Assembly (NCBI RefSeq): GCF_000189635.1
Contig: NW_002476162.1
Coordinates: 1 to 64,000 of the forward strand
Reading direction: 5' to 3'
DNA: 64,000 nt
Origin: Tetrahymena thermophila SB210
Lineage: Eukaryota; Ciliophora; Oligohymenophorea; Hymenostomatida; Tetrahymenidae
The notes under the pieces are model-generated. The model saw only the letters and a program-made list of their open reading frames with translations, was not told the DNA's origin and made no database searches. The position numbers were made by a program, and so were the translations under genes. Within the stretch, counting starts at the first letter, position 1, and the number at the start of each line of letters is the position of its first letter. Below, in pieces: positions 48,250 to 61,376 of this stretch.

Positions 48250-48688
48250 AAATTTTAAAAATTCTAATCTTTAATTATTAATTATTACTAAATATACTAT
48301 TTCTTTATATTTTTTGTTTGTATTTTAGAGATTTCTTAAAATTAGTTGTTTGCTTAATATGGTTTTCTACTTACTTCTATTTTAAAGTAGTATCTTGATT
48401 CAAAACAAATTTACAATTATAAGAATAATAATAATAATAATAGATAAATATTCTTTTCAAGAATAAGATATCTTTTTTGTTATCAGAAAATATTAATTTA
48501 CAGACGCAATCTGTCTCAATTTAGTCTTTTTTTATTTCCTTCTTTTAATTATTCAAAAAAAGAAGAAATAGTAAAATTTGTTGATAAAGATTTATTTTTT
48601 TGCAGTCGAAATCAAAATATCTTTTTAAAATTGCACAAATATAAATAAATATGTATTGTTAATTGATGAATATTTATAAATACTCTTT
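48250..48688. other. Convergent intergenic spacer
   Basis: AT-rich 440 bases between convergent GTPase and polymerase-subunit genes. An AAT trinucleotide run of about five units lies at 48426-48441. Nothing else seen. Confidence 0.6.
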
Positions 48689-50476
48689 TCACAAACAATA
48701 TAAATCTACACGAGTTCTTTCGTGAATAGGAATGTCAGAATCTTTGAATAAAGTAATTATAGCAAAATTTCCTGCTTATGAGCCATCACGTATAACATAA
48801 TTAGGATTTATGACGACGGTATTATAGATTTTAGTTGCAAATTTTGGTAGAGATGAAGGAGAGATAATTATATGAGGATATTATTCTAGCTAGTAGTCAA
48901 AAGGGATGTCAAAATCATTTATATTAGGAAGTTTTACAGTTTCTAATATTTATTATGAATCTTGTGGATTTCTCATAGGATATATGGAGTACAAATTTTA
49001 TTAATTCATAAGTGCTTTAAAAGTAAGACGTGATTGCTGCATGTAGGGAATCTTTTTATCTAACAAACTATTTTAAAGAGTGATCATACCGACATCTGAG
49101 TTAGCAATGTAAACTCTTAATTTATCAATATCAATATAAGCTGGATTAGAGTAAGAGTGAATAGAATTCTTATGTTCAGAAACTTTAATTTCAAGACTCA
49201 TTTAAGGAATAGAGTCAGTGGAAAGAATATCGCGAGTAGAAGGGACAATGATTATTTAAGTTTTTCCTTCTAATTCCTTTACAGCTTTTTCAAACAAGGA
49301 ATTTTACAATTACTCAAAAGTATATTCTTTGCTATTTATTATAATACTGCCATCTTTTAAAATTTCATTCTTTATATCTAAAAATGGTCCAAGAAGGATA
49401 AGAGTGCTTACTTTCTTAGTCTTTGCAACATGAAGAATGTTATCAAATGATGTATATTAAGTAGACATAACAGTAGAAAAAGGACCTGCAGCTACCATGA
49501 TAAGCTAACTTTCATCTTAGTTCAAATTATCAATTTTTGGATGTTCTTCATCAGTTATTTCCTTAATGTGATCTGTGATTAACTCACTTACTACTAATTC
49601 TTCTTTTTCATTTATGATACCTTTAACCATCACTATCTAATTAGGAAAAAGAACATTGTTACCAAAATCAAAATCGTTTTCAAAGACGAGATCGAAATAT
49701 TGATTTCTATTAAGTTCTATCCTTAAATTTGTTGTATTCAAAAAACCATTTTCTGTCGATATCAATCTGCCAACCATTTTTACTTCTTCTGTCTTAGAGT
49801 AAGAGCTGACATCATTTATTAACTATTCACCGTTAACTATAAATTAACTGTAATTTTGTATTTTGAAAGTTAGGATCCTTTATTCGAGATGTTTGCGAAT
49901 TTTATCAATATTATTTGTTAAGTAGTTAGGAATTTTATTAGGATCGTATTATTCAAATAAATCGACAATAGTCATATTGTTGGAATTCTAATGCTAATTT
50001 TTTTCGAAGTTTACCTAGGGAAGGTTACTATTATATGAAAAACGTTTTGGGTCTAGCATTGATTCCTTTCCTAACTACTAACGCAATTATTCTTCGCAAT
50101 CAATTGCTGCATTATTTGCTTATTAAGTAGATGTCTGTTTTTTGGCTGAAGAAGCTTTAGTAAATAAATCTGCATCACCTTTAATAATGTCTATATTTTT
50201 TTAAACTTCAGATTCCTTTATTTTTTTAAAATTGTCATTTTGAGGTTTTTTGATGTCCTAATTAAGCACATTCTTCTTAAAATCCATCAGTTAAGCTTCA
50301 AGAAACTTTTACTTGCTATTGTAAATGATTGCCTCCAATTAAAAGAGCCACTTTTCCATTAATTACTCATCATCTAATATTCCATTGCTAATAATTAACT
50401 ATTTCAATTATTAAACTGCATTTTGGCTTAAATTAGCAGAATCAATTTCTTCTAATATTTTTTCAAATTCTTCCAT
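48689..50476 (-). CDS. POLA2: DNA polymerase alpha subunit B
   Basis: One uninterrupted exon of 595 residues; human POLA2 is 598. An N-terminal helical domain (MEEFEKILEEIDSANL...) is followed by a linker, an OB-fold region (KMVGRLISTENG through the LVFENDFDFGNN area) and the calcineurin-like inactive phosphoesterase domain. The latter is marked by IMVAAGPFS, LILLGPFLD, IIVPSTRDI and the C-terminal ISPSLPKFATK / VVINPNYVIRDG / AGNFAIITL blocks typical of replicative polymerase B-subunits. The protein tethers the catalytic subunit and primase and is needed to start DNA replication; it has no catalytic activity of its own. Two E2F-like sites lie about 160-190 bases upstream of the start, consistent with S-phase control. 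Confidence 0.93.
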
Positions 50477-51430
50477 TTTGCTATTCACTAGTTTCTACTT
50501 TGTAAAATATTAATTAAATTTGTTTTTATCATATATCTTTTGACTAAAAAAATAAAATACTTAACATCCCGTAAACTGCTAACAAATTAAATAGAGGTTT
50601 ATTAATTATTCACTAATTTGATTGGAACATATTTAAATTTGGCGCGGTATTATTTCTCAGGCGCCTAATGTAAACTATTTAAAAAGGTTTAAAGCTATTA
50701 AGTAGAATTAAAATTTTATTGGAATCTAAGTAAGTTTTATGACATGAAAAATTATATTTAAAATACGTTGAAAATAAAGAAATTTTATTATAATTTTGAT
50801 AAAATTTAATTTACTAAATATTTACAAATAAGCAATTACAGTAAAAAAAATATTTAAAAAATTAAATTAGGAAAGAATAAATTGAGATGAATGCAAAAAT
50901 AATATTCTTTTAATAATATACATTTATTTGATGAAAATATAAACAAAAATGAATGAATATTTAAGGAAATTTTATTTAAATTATAGTTTAAAGTGAGTGA
51001 TAAATATGTTTTTTTTTGAAGTGGTTTTTTATTTAATCTTCTGATTATAATTTTAATTATATTTATCATTAATTATTATATATAATAAGTATTTATTAGC
51101 TATTTATTTTTAGGTGTATTTTTGGTTATTATTAATTTAAAAGTTTATTATTTATTGGTGATAGGCGATAGCTTGCTATTATGGAAAATTTTAATTTAGG
51201 TCATATTTTTATAAGATTAAATAGTTTAAGCTGATAAGTACTGATTTTAAGAATAAAATAGCCCTATTTTACTTAATCACTTTAATTGTAGGAAATATAA
51301 TACCTATGTTTTATTTTACCATTTAGTTTATTTTTATTTTAGCTTTTAGCATTTTGTTTTTAATAATAAATATATTTTCATTTTCATTTTCTAAAAATAA
51401 GTAAAAAAGTTTAGGCATAAAAATTCCCAT
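50477..51430. other. Intergenic containing the POLA2 promoter
   Basis: AT-rich spacer between two minus-strand genes. Apart from the GC-rich element annotated at 50638-50668, nothing gene-like was seen. Confidence 0.6.
50638..50668. promoter_or_regulatory. Paired E2F-like sites upstream of POLA2
   Basis: TTTGGCGC (50638-50645) matches the E2F/DP consensus TTTSSCGC exactly. GGCGCCTAA (50660-50668), read on the minus strand as TTAGGCGCC, matches with one mismatch. They face each other across about 14 bases in an otherwise nearly GC-free region 160-190 bases upstream of the POLA2 start codon. E2F control of replication genes is established in animals and plants; use here is inferred. Confidence 0.7.
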
Positions 51431-54400
51431 TCAAAATTTCCAGCGAGGTTTATTTGATTAAATATTAGAGTTAAGTAAACCGCTGCTCACTGTGAATATA
51501 TTATCAGATTCTGAGCTGATTGCATTTATGTTTGATGATTGCTTTAAGTAGTCTATTTTTTAATCTACAAAAACATTTTAGCTAGGCTAAATTTGATTAT
51601 ATGATAAGCTACTTCCAGTGTTAGTGTAGTTTTAATTTAAAGTCAGAGCTTAACCAGGAGAGTTACTACGAATACGATTTTTACTTGTTCCCAATTATTT
51701 TTGTTTATCAAGTTTATTTTGAAGACCTTTTTAAAAATTTTATTATTTTGTTATTAATGAAAAAAAGAAATCTATTTTGAAATTACTTTAAATATCAGGA
51801 GAAAATGATCTATATTAAGGTGTCTGCTTGCCAATACTCTGCTTAGAGAGTACATTAGAAGTTCCAATTGTAAGACTCTCTTTTAGCTTCTATGTTTCCA
51901 TAAAGTTATTTGTCATAGGTTAGTAGACTGTGTAGGGCTAAATGTTATAATTCCTTTTAAAATAATTATTTAAAATTAAAATTAATTTATTTTTAATTTT
52001 TTACTCTTTTAAACTCTTATCAAAAGATTACTAAGGCTTTGATTGAGGAGGCTTGCTGATCAATGATGTCTTCATCGTTTGACCTATTAAAAAATAAGTA
52101 AAGATATATCAATTGGCTAAAATAGTCTTAATTGGTTACTTGAATTTATAGGAGATTTATTTGATGAAGGTATGATATTGCTATATTTATCATTTCCATT
52201 TAAGGTTTCAGAGTTCAATCCAGAAGATCCTGAAGTTATTTTGTTAGAAATAGTTTGAGTAAGTGAAGAGGAAGAAGGAGCCTACTAGAGATCTTAGCTT
52301 GATAGGTTAGACTAGTTTATTGATGTAGAAAATTAGTTGTAGGTGTTACTAGAGAATCTATTTGAGTCAGATGTGGAAGTTTATTAAGATTAAACATTAC
52401 TATTAATGCTGTATTTAGTAAGATTGGACTACTAAAATGATTTGCTCAGTGAAGTATTAATCGTACTATTTGTGTTGTTAGTTGTGCTTGTTAGTGAATT
52501 TTACTCTCTTGGTTTTAGAGGCTTTATCAAAAAAACAATTTAAAAAAGGGTAAAATATAAATTTAATTTACTGGTCTTTCATTCTTTATGTATCCTTTTG
52601 TATTATTGTTGTTGTTACTTACTGGGCTTTTATTAGTCTATAAAAGATTTCCAATAGCTTATTTTGCTTATGATTGAGAACTTAAGTAAAGGTTGTCTGT
52701 ATTTTTGAGATTGCTGTTGCTGTTACTTTAAGTATCACTGTTATGGGCTGATTGAGTTCTTACATAATTATTTTAGAGAAGAGGTTTCTCAAGTAAATTA
52801 TTACCCTACTATATCTAGGAATTCTTCATCTATAATTATAAAATAAAATAAAATAGTTTAGAAAAATGGTTTTTTTATTATCAATTTTAGTTACCTCATT
52901 ATTTAAATAGCTAAATTAATTTTTTTATTGCTGAAGAAGACTTTCTTATTTTTCTTTATTAGAAACTGATGATGGTCTATTATTTGCTTGTAGTTAGTAA
53001 TTCAGTTTATTACTCTAGGGGCTTCTTTCTTCATCAAGTTTTTTTGGTAAGCTATTGCTTCTGTAACCACTTTAGATTTAAAGGTTCTAGGAAGAGCTTT
53101 TATTAGTTTGGGGATCAGTACCTAGCTAGCTACCAAAACTTGTGTTATTTTTTTAAAGCAAACTCATATTAGAACTATTGTTATTATTGAGAGTTGTATT
53201 GCTTTGTTTTGTGTTATTATTACCTTATGGATTTAAATAAGTTTAGATAGAGTTTTTTGCTGAAAGATTGTTTTTATTTCCCACAGAATCTTTTTCATTA
53301 TCAAAAGCCCTTAAACTGTTGCTTCTAATCAAATTTGTAGTAGAATTTGTATTTGAAGAAGATGAAGAATGAGGTTATTGCTGTTCAAGTATCTTTGAGA
53401 TTAAATTTTATTTTTTCTCTTGCATTTAAGCACTTTGAGGTGGCATCATTTTATTACTTTTATTCCCACTGCTTGATCCATTACCAGCGCTATTGGAAGT
53501 CTAAGCTATTTTTTTATCATTTAAAGTGCTGCTCAAAGCATTTGTAATGCTTTTTTAATTATATGGTGAGGTTATTGCTGATGAACTAATACTTTTGCTT
53601 CCACTGTTATTACCTGAGTTTAATGTTAGGGAATTTTAAAAGGTAGTTGAATTTTTGGAAGAAGTATTTGCACTGTTAAGAGCCCTTAGTAAAATTTCAC
53701 CCTAAGTCTTTATTTGCTAAGCGCTGCTTGTAATAGGATTTGGAATATTTAGGTTTTATTTATTCTCATTATTATTTAAATTAAATTACACTGATGTATT
53801 GTTATCATTAACTCCAGAAGTATTAGAGTTATTAGCCTTACTAAAATTATTACCAATATTCAAAGTTTAAAGCTGACTCCCACTAATATTACTATACTAT
53901 TGGGAATTTAGTTAATTTAATTACTATTATTATTACTAATATTACTAAGCAAGTATTCCTGTAGATCCTGATAAGGCTCCAGATTTGTTATTTAAACTAT
54001 TAGAATTTATTTGCTGATTCTAATTATTAATAGGAATTTACTATTAGAGGTGTCTTATTTGCTAAGAGAGAAGAGGTTAATGCTGTTGAAAGCTTGATTG
54101 CTAATTAGTATTTGAAGAGTATTATTAAATAGACTAAGAAGATAGTTGTTAACTGTAATTGCTATTATTCTTGTTTTATAGTAAGGAATTACTAGTTCCA
54201 TTAATTTATTAATTTTAAGCATTTTGAATTTAATTTATGTTATTAATACTAAGATTATTATTTGAATAGAAGTTACTGTTGCTTATATTATTACAACTGG
54301 AAATTTCTGTCTTTTATTAGCTAGAGTTAAGTAAGAATGATGGCTGATTTCCTAATTAAGAAGCATCCTCTACAAGTGTTTTGACACTTTTGTTATACTT

Positions 54401-56614
54401 GAGCTATGGTCCAAAAACTCCTATTTGTTTACCACTCATAGATCTAGTCATTCCATTTTTCTATTGTTATTAGTTTTGCTATAGCATAGCTCCTTCACTT
54501 CCCACTCTACTGTGTTTATTAGATCCCTTTTTAAAATAAATTTTAAATAATCTTAAAGACAAAATTAAAGAATGCAGGAATAATAGAATTAGAAGGAGCA
54601 TGAAGTAGTAATTCTTAAATTATTGTTAAAGAAATTATATTTTATACCTTTAGACAGGATTTAATGGGTTTCTTACTTAAAGATGATTATCTATAATGCT
54701 AAATAGGATTGAATGTATCAGGATTAGGAAAGACTGCTACATGCAAATCACGATTATGATGAATATCATTCCAAGTAAGCTTATCTTTTTTTTCTTTTCT
54801 CATCATTTACAATTATATTTATTCATCTGAAAAGATATCAGCAACTGGTGCATTTCTTGAATTCAAAAAGGTATTTCTGATTATTAACTCCTCAACATTT
54901 ACGATTCCATTTGGAAAATAGGATATTTCATTCCAATCTTGAATCATAGCTCCTGCTCCTGTAATTTAGAGTTTTTTTGATAAATTGGTGAGTTATTAAA
55001 AAAAGCTTGATCTAATTTCTAAATCAGGTCTTCTGGAATTTAAAAATTCAAGTGTTTTTAACAAAGCCCAATTATATCTATTTTATTAATATTATTTTTA
55101 AATTAACAATCACATTAATTTTTTATTGCAAAAGCTTGTGTATCATTTTTAAATTTGAAATCAAATTTGCAACACAAGCAAATAATGAATGTATTGAAAT
55201 CTAATAAATACACAAACAAACGCTTTAAAATTTCAAAAAGTAGCAGAAATAGAAGTAGTTGCTGTCAAATCAAATTTAAAATAAATCAAATTATTTCATT
55301 CAAAAAATTAGTGATTTTAATTGAAATTGTATGATTTTTAATTGGTTTATACAGGCAATTTATAATAAAAGCGGAGCTAAACTTTGATAGAAAAAAGAGA
55401 TATTATTTTTTTTAATTACTTTTTCATAAAGTAGGATGCCAACACACAGCACGCGCGGCTCTATCCTTTGACAGAATGCACAAGAGTAGATTCACCTGCT
55501 TCGGCAGCTTCGTCTATAAATTTTACTATCTCATTCAAGATCTCATCTTATTCATCAAATAATATCTAAATCATTTATTTAATATTTGCTTTAATTAACT
55601 CTTCAAATAATAATTAATTTTGCTCGATGAAGTCATTAATTTTGAAATTTTGGTAGGATTATTTTGAAATTTTATAAAATATTCGCACCAAATAAAATAA
55701 TAGTCGACTATGATATTTTAGAATAAACATATTTATTACTTATTAATCACTTTAAGTCCAAGGAAACGTTAAATACATAACGCCTATTTGTTCCCAAATA
55801 TTGCCTATGCTTTGCCCTGCACAATTAATAATGTGAGTAACTTTGTTAGTAATAACAAACTCTAAGTCCTGTTTTTAAATAATATTATTAACAACGCGAA
55901 AGATTAAATTGATGTGCTTGGCTCTTTTATATTTATTTTAATAGCTAAATAGCCAATATAGCTAAATTTAAAATATATTACTTAAGCAGCGTATTCATCT
56001 CCTATAAATAAACCATCTTTTATTTTAATAGCCCCAATAATACTATGCTGCTCTTCAATGGGATTTTATTTGTTATTTTGCATATTCATTCCCTTTAAAT
56101 TCTAAAATGTCGGTAATCTTTTACAATAATCTGTTTTAATAAATGCACTCTCTTAAATTTATAGATAATATCCGAATGCTCTTGGTTATATTTATTGAAA
56201 GGTTGATAGCTAGCTATTCAGAATAATACTTTTATTGCTAAATCTTTTCTTCTTGCTTTTTAATTAAAAGTTTTCTTGATTATTTGATTTCAAAATTTGA
56301 TTTATTAACAAATATATAAATAACATTAGGAGAAATCCAAATAATTTCACTTATTTATTTGAAATGTCAATTTTTATGATTCCTATTCAATTAAATAACC
56401 AAAAAAGGTTTCCTTCCATTCAAAAATTGAACTAATATAAACTAAAATCGCTTGTCCAGCATATTTAATATAAATCTTATTAAATTACGTTTAAAATCCT
56501 TAATTGATTCTTTCAAAAATCATCTATTTTATTTGAATTGTATTTTCTTTTTCATAAATTTAAAATATTTTACTGAAATATATGATTGGTTCTCCTCATT
56601 CTGTCTGGTTCCAT
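51431..56614 (-). CDS. Catalytically dead dual-specificity phosphatase (STYX-like) with Q/N/S-rich tail
   Basis: Twelve exons: 56574-56614, 56351-56509, 55982-56255, 55740-55868, 55420-55565, 54648-55077, 52895-54526, 52572-52829, 52140-52521, 52005-52083, 51787-51953, 51431-51726. They total about 1,330 residues. The introns at 55566-55739, 51954-52004 and 51727-51786 are multiples of three without TGA and could be retained. A ~135-residue basic/Gln N-terminus precedes the phosphatase fold: KIKDGLFIGDEYAAQ, then VTHIINCAG, MYLTFPWTQSD, LVHSVKGQSRA, SYFMKK and LKTLEFLNSRRPDLEI. The H-C-x5-R loop reads H-S-V-K-G-Q-S-R, with Ser232 where the nucleophilic cysteine belongs and Arg238 kept, so it should bind but not hydrolyse phosphoproteins. 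After a conserved ~100-residue segment (MIQDWNEISYF...) the remaining ~900 residues are Ser/Asn/Gln-rich and low-complexity, like prion-like scaffolds. The first three exons are less certain. Confidence 0.82.
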
Positions 56615-57175
56615 ATTTTTTTAAATTCTATGTTTAAATTTTTAAAAACAAACTTAAAAATATTCTAATTTTGAAATTCAAATAAAATTAATTTTTATTC
56701 AATCAAACATATCTAATTCAAAAAAAATGTTATTAAACAAATAAACAAATAATTATTATTATGAAAAAAATATCTTTTGAATAGAAAAAGCTATCGAAAT
56801 TTCAATAATAAAAAATATAACATATTTCATTTGCCTTTATGCAAATTAATAAAATTATTAAATAACTTTAGTGGAAGAATTAAAGGTGAATTCTTAATCA
56901 TAAATTTATGATTATTTTTGCTTGTTTATTATAGCTTAGTTAGAAAAGGACGCAAATAATTAACTAAAAATATATAATATTAATACACAATATATTAATA
57001 AAGTAAAATACTGACTTTTATCACAAGTTATTTCCTTTTCAAAGATAGAATTAGCAAACACAATAAAGCAAAAAACAACTCTAAAACCTTAAAATTAGCA
57101 CTTTTATATAACTTAATTGTTAATTTTTGAATATAATTCGTAAAAAAAAATAATTTTAACTCAATTACTGAAAAA
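56615..57175. other. Divergent intergenic region
   Basis: AT-rich 560 bases between the divergent pseudophosphatase and coiled-coil genes; presumably both promoters. Nothing else seen. Confidence 0.55.
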
Positions 57176-57706
57176 ATGAGCAATAATAATAATAATAATA
57201 ACGGGAGCTATCAAGAAAGCAACGATGATGATTAATCAGATGATTATGAAATGAAGCAATCTAAAAATTTTGGTAAAGCTATGTTGCTACCAGTCAAAGA
57301 TCATTTGTAAAAGCTTGAAGTAAATATTTTAATTGAGTATATGCTTAATTGAATTATTTTATAATTATATCATATTATTAATTAGGATACTATGAATAGA
57401 GTGCAAAAAGATTTAGAATAAAGCCGCAAAGATATGAATAATTTAAAAACAGATTTAGCACATCTAAAAAGTTCTTAATTTGATGGATTCGGAGATATTT
57501 CTAAATTCGTCATGCATGAAGTAGAAAGGTTAGGTAATGATTTAAGAAAACAAGGAACTGAAGATTTACATGACACAGACTTTTTAAAAATGTAAGTAAA
57601 CTAGCTTCTTGCTGAAAAGTAAAAGCTTGAATCGACCACAGATATATTAAAATTAAGAATTGTAAATACAGAAAATGATGTTGGCTTTCGTTTTATCTAC
57701 GACTGA
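57176..57706 (+). CDS. Small acidic coiled-coil protein
   Basis: Two exons (57176-57319, 57386-57706) encode 154 residues. The N-terminus is a seven-Asn run followed by an Asp-rich acidic stretch (SNDDDQSDDYE). From about residue 35 to 135 the sequence has heptad-like hydrophobic spacing, for example VKDHLQKLEDTMNRVQKDLE and LLAEKQKLESTTDILKLRI, predicting a coiled coil. No membrane segment, signal peptide or enzymatic motif. Family not recognised; size and composition fit a cytoskeletal, tethering or complex-assembly subunit. Confidence 0.8.
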
Positions 57707-57943
57707 AAAATGTTATGAAATAATTAACTTTCAATTTACTTTGTGTATTTCTATAAATGTATTGACAATGAATCAAAGTATATTTTTTAAATAAAAAGTA
57801 AAAATAAACAAGATACAATACACACAATTAATAAACTAATTTAAATAAAATCATAACAAAAAAAAGTAGATTTTTTGTTTATCATCTATTTTCATAAAAC
57901 AATCTTAATTTGCAGAATAAATAATTAATTATAAATTCATTAC

Positions 57944-60900
57944 TCATGTGTATAAATCGTAATAAATAAAAAATGGATTATAAACCAATTAATCTCTTAT
58001 TTCATTATTAAAAGCTATGATCTTATAAAACTCATACTTTAACCCTTGAGAGATATCTTTCAAACCTTAAAGAGTTTGCAATCGATCTAAAGAAATATGT
58101 TAAAATTATTATTATATTTTACTCAAAAAATTTATTTTTACCTATTTCACTTAAATCAAAGTACCAAATTTTTGAATCTGAATCAACTATTTTCTTGATT
58201 ATTTAGATTACCTTCACTATTCTATAATATTTTAATAGAAATTATTAATGCTAAATTTTTAAAGTTTTTAATTTAGCTTAAAGTATTAAATTATTTGATT
58301 TTTTTCAATATTTTTATAATTTTAAAATTAAAATAATTTAATTTGATTATATTTTTATGGTAAAATTAATAAAGAACTACAAGTTTGAGTTTTATTTTTT
58401 AAAATAAGAATAATTTAATTTTTGTTAAAAAAAATAAAAAATTTTCAAAAGTAATAATTTATTATGGAAACATACAAATTTAAAGAAAGATATAAATATT
58501 TACTATTCATTATTCAATCTATAGAGCATAGCAGGGAATTCAAATTTCAATAATTTCTTTTATTTAGACACCAAATTATCAATATAACACAGAATGTTAG
58601 ATATATTTGTCGTAAAACTATTTTTATTTATAGAAAATAATGATGATAATCTGGATTTTAAATAATGTATTTACATTTTTCCATAAGTAATCTAACAAAA
58701 CTAATGCTCTAAAGCTATTGTATAACTAATTAAGTATTATTTAATAAAATATTTTTTTAAATAAAAATATTTACTTTGAAATTTTTATGTCAATTATATC
58801 TAATAGTGGGCAGTTATTCACTAGTTTCTCAACATATTTAATGTATTTTTCTGAATTTTATCTTTCAAAAATTAAAAAATAAAATAAAAGCAACAACTTA
58901 ATAAAATTAATTACATATTAGAAATTTCAATTTTTAAATATTTTAGATGAGGTAATTATTTAATGTGCTAGAAGCAATTTAAATGCATCACATATGTTTT
59001 TATCACTAGATGCTCAAGCTATTATAATTTATTAATTTGAAATCCTAATTCCTCACCTTACTAAAATTTTTCATAAAACCCTTTTAGGATAAGCTTTTAA
59101 AGGTTGATCTTAGAAGAAAGAAGTGAAGGTAATAATTTTGAAAAGCTTTCACTCTCTTATATTTATAAAAGCATATTTTTAAAACTAAAAGTAAAACATT
59201 TAAGATAATTTTACATCTAATTTTCAAAGATAATACTCTTAAATACTCATCTTAAGAAAATTTCAGTTCAGAACAAAATTCTTAAATACTATTTATTTGG
59301 TAAAAAGCTAATAATACATAAAAATTTAAAAAATTAAATAATTATCATACAACAATAGTGGTAACTTCACCTAAATTTCTTTTATCTTTGATTTATTATT
59401 TAGTAGAGAAATAATATGAGAAGGCTCATTTTAAAATTCAGGTCTGTTAAAAAATTAATTAATTAATTATCACTATAAATAAGATATTTAAAATTAAATT
59501 ACCCTAATTTTAATTTGATTTTCTATAAATTTTAGATTTTCTATAGAGACTAAGCAATTATTGATGCGTTATCGTCACTCATTTTATTTTATCTTTTAAT
59601 TTTTATTTGAAATTCATTTTTTAATTATTTATATAAAATATATAATTGGTAATTTTTCTTTTCTACACTTTATTAATTTTAATTTATGAATTGTAGAAAA
59701 TTTTTAAAAATAACCTCAATAATTTATTTTATTTTTTTGAAAAACAATCCTTATTAATGAGAGAATATGGAATGAAATTTAATTAAATAAAAAATGAATG
59801 AATTAAAAATAAAATACCTTATTGTTAACTCCAAGTGCTTTAAATTCTATAAACATTAAAGCCCTTTAGAGAATTCTTAAGCTTCACCAACTCTTATATA
59901 GATTTTTTCTAATAATATAAATAGGTGTTTTATTGTTTTTCCTTATTTCATTCCCATCCCAAATAGTTTCAAAGAAGTTGAGTTAGTTTCTGCAGAGCTT
60001 TAAATATACGTTTTAGAAAATAAAAACAAAACTATTTTCTAATATTTACAATAAATTTAGAATTAATGTCTTCAGCTGAGAGGTTTTGGAAAAAATTTTT
60101 CCTATATTTACATTTTAAATATCACATTCCCTAATAATATTTTTTTACATTAAAATAATCCTCCTTTTATATGTTTTTACGAAAGATTTAAGTAAGCAGT
60201 TTGCAAAGTATCATTTTATGATATACCATTTATAGCTGATTAAATGAGGTTTTAATCTGAATTTAGTTTCATTTAACCAAAATCTAAATATAAACTCTTT
60301 AAACTTTTGTTATTTTTTAATCCATTTTCTAACTAATGGGGTTACGAAGCTTTTCTTTTCATGTAAATAAATACTTATATATTTCATAATAACCATTTAA
60401 ATAAATTAATTACTCTAAATATAAAGAAATATGCTATAGGTATTTAGATTGATTTAAAATTAAACTTAATTGTTTCATTGAATCTCCTTCGAATTTCCTT
60501 TATTTAAAAAATAATTTTAAGAAAGAAGTTAGTTAAATTTATATTCTTACTTTATTTTTAAACTTAGGTATTAAAAATATTGGCTATTTAACTAAGGATA
60601 AATTATTTTTTCTAAAGCAATTATATTTGCTTGCATATTGCTATCTAAGTTAAAGAATCTTATTATTTTTATGTGGGTTGTGCTTTTAAAATAATTTTCT
60701 ATCTCTGTTAAGCATTCGCTGCAGTAATATGGTCTAAATAAAATTTATTTTGAGTATTTACTTTTAAATTTGTAAAAATAATACAAATTTACATATCAGA
60801 GATATCAATATCTTATATTAAGTTTTTTAAATTTTCATTAAAATTATTTGTGTTTTTGCATTTTGTTTAAAAACTTTTGTTTTGTCTGCTACCTATCCAA

Positions 60901-61002
60901 ATCTCATCACACTTTTCATTAAAATTATCACTAAAATACTAAATTTTATTATGCACCTAAAAATAGTTTCTTAAAATCTTTTTAAAATTTTCTTCGTTCA
61001 TT
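57944..61002 (-). CDS. Leucine-rich-repeat protein, many exons, boundaries approximate
   Basis: At least ten minus-strand exons with LRR-like spacing. Clear blocks include 60793-60960 (VHNKIQYFSDNFNEKCDEIW), 60551-60733 (PYYCSECL, with LSLKIK), one near 60220-60360 (LENGLKNNKSLKSLYLDF), one near 59828-59910 (FSKGLQCLQNLKHLELTIR), one ending near 59582 upstream of SDDNASIIAQSLQKIQNLQK, one near 58940-59060 (LQQLEHLVIKTYVM, QLPHLKYLKIEIS) and the last at 57944-58088 (LDRLQTLQGLKDISQGLKY) to TGA. Repeats of L-x-x-L-x-x-L-x-L type and the absence of enzyme motifs suggest a protein-interaction scaffold. A cysteine pair (YCSEC) lies near the N-terminus. The only good start, ATG at 61002 (MNEENFKKILRNYF), is one base out of frame with the rest at an A6 run (60959-60964). 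Several intron borders are uncertain. Confidence 0.6.
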
Positions 61003-61376
61003 TATTATTTATTCTTTTTGTGTTCAATTTATGGATATCTTTATTTAATTAGAATTCCTGCTTTTTTCAATTTCTGATTTTATAATATAAGATATTTCTG
61101 ATTAAATATTTCAATAATTTTAAGCGGTTTATTTGATCAATTCTTTACAAAAACAATATAAAATAATAATATTAGTAGAATTAGTCATAAATTATTTGCA
61201 TAATTATCACTTATCATATAAATATAGTAAAGCATTAATTATAATTCATAAAATATCTATTTTAATAACAATTTTTAGAGTTTTCAAATAACAAATATTT
61301 CTATACATTTAACTATATTATTACTTAAAATAAACTAGCTTTAAAGTTTATAAATTATTATTTTAAAGCTTTTTAT
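61003..61376. other. Intergenic spacer
   Basis: AT-rich 374 bases between two minus-strand genes, presumably holding the LRR gene promoter. Nothing else seen. Confidence 0.55.

Noticed and set aside
57944-59582. A separate gene starting at MSDDNASII (ATG 59582)
   Set aside because: The preceding exon ends in an LRR strand (LKHLELTIR) whose splice phase runs directly into the codons before this Met, completing a regular repeat, so one longer LRR gene is more likely.
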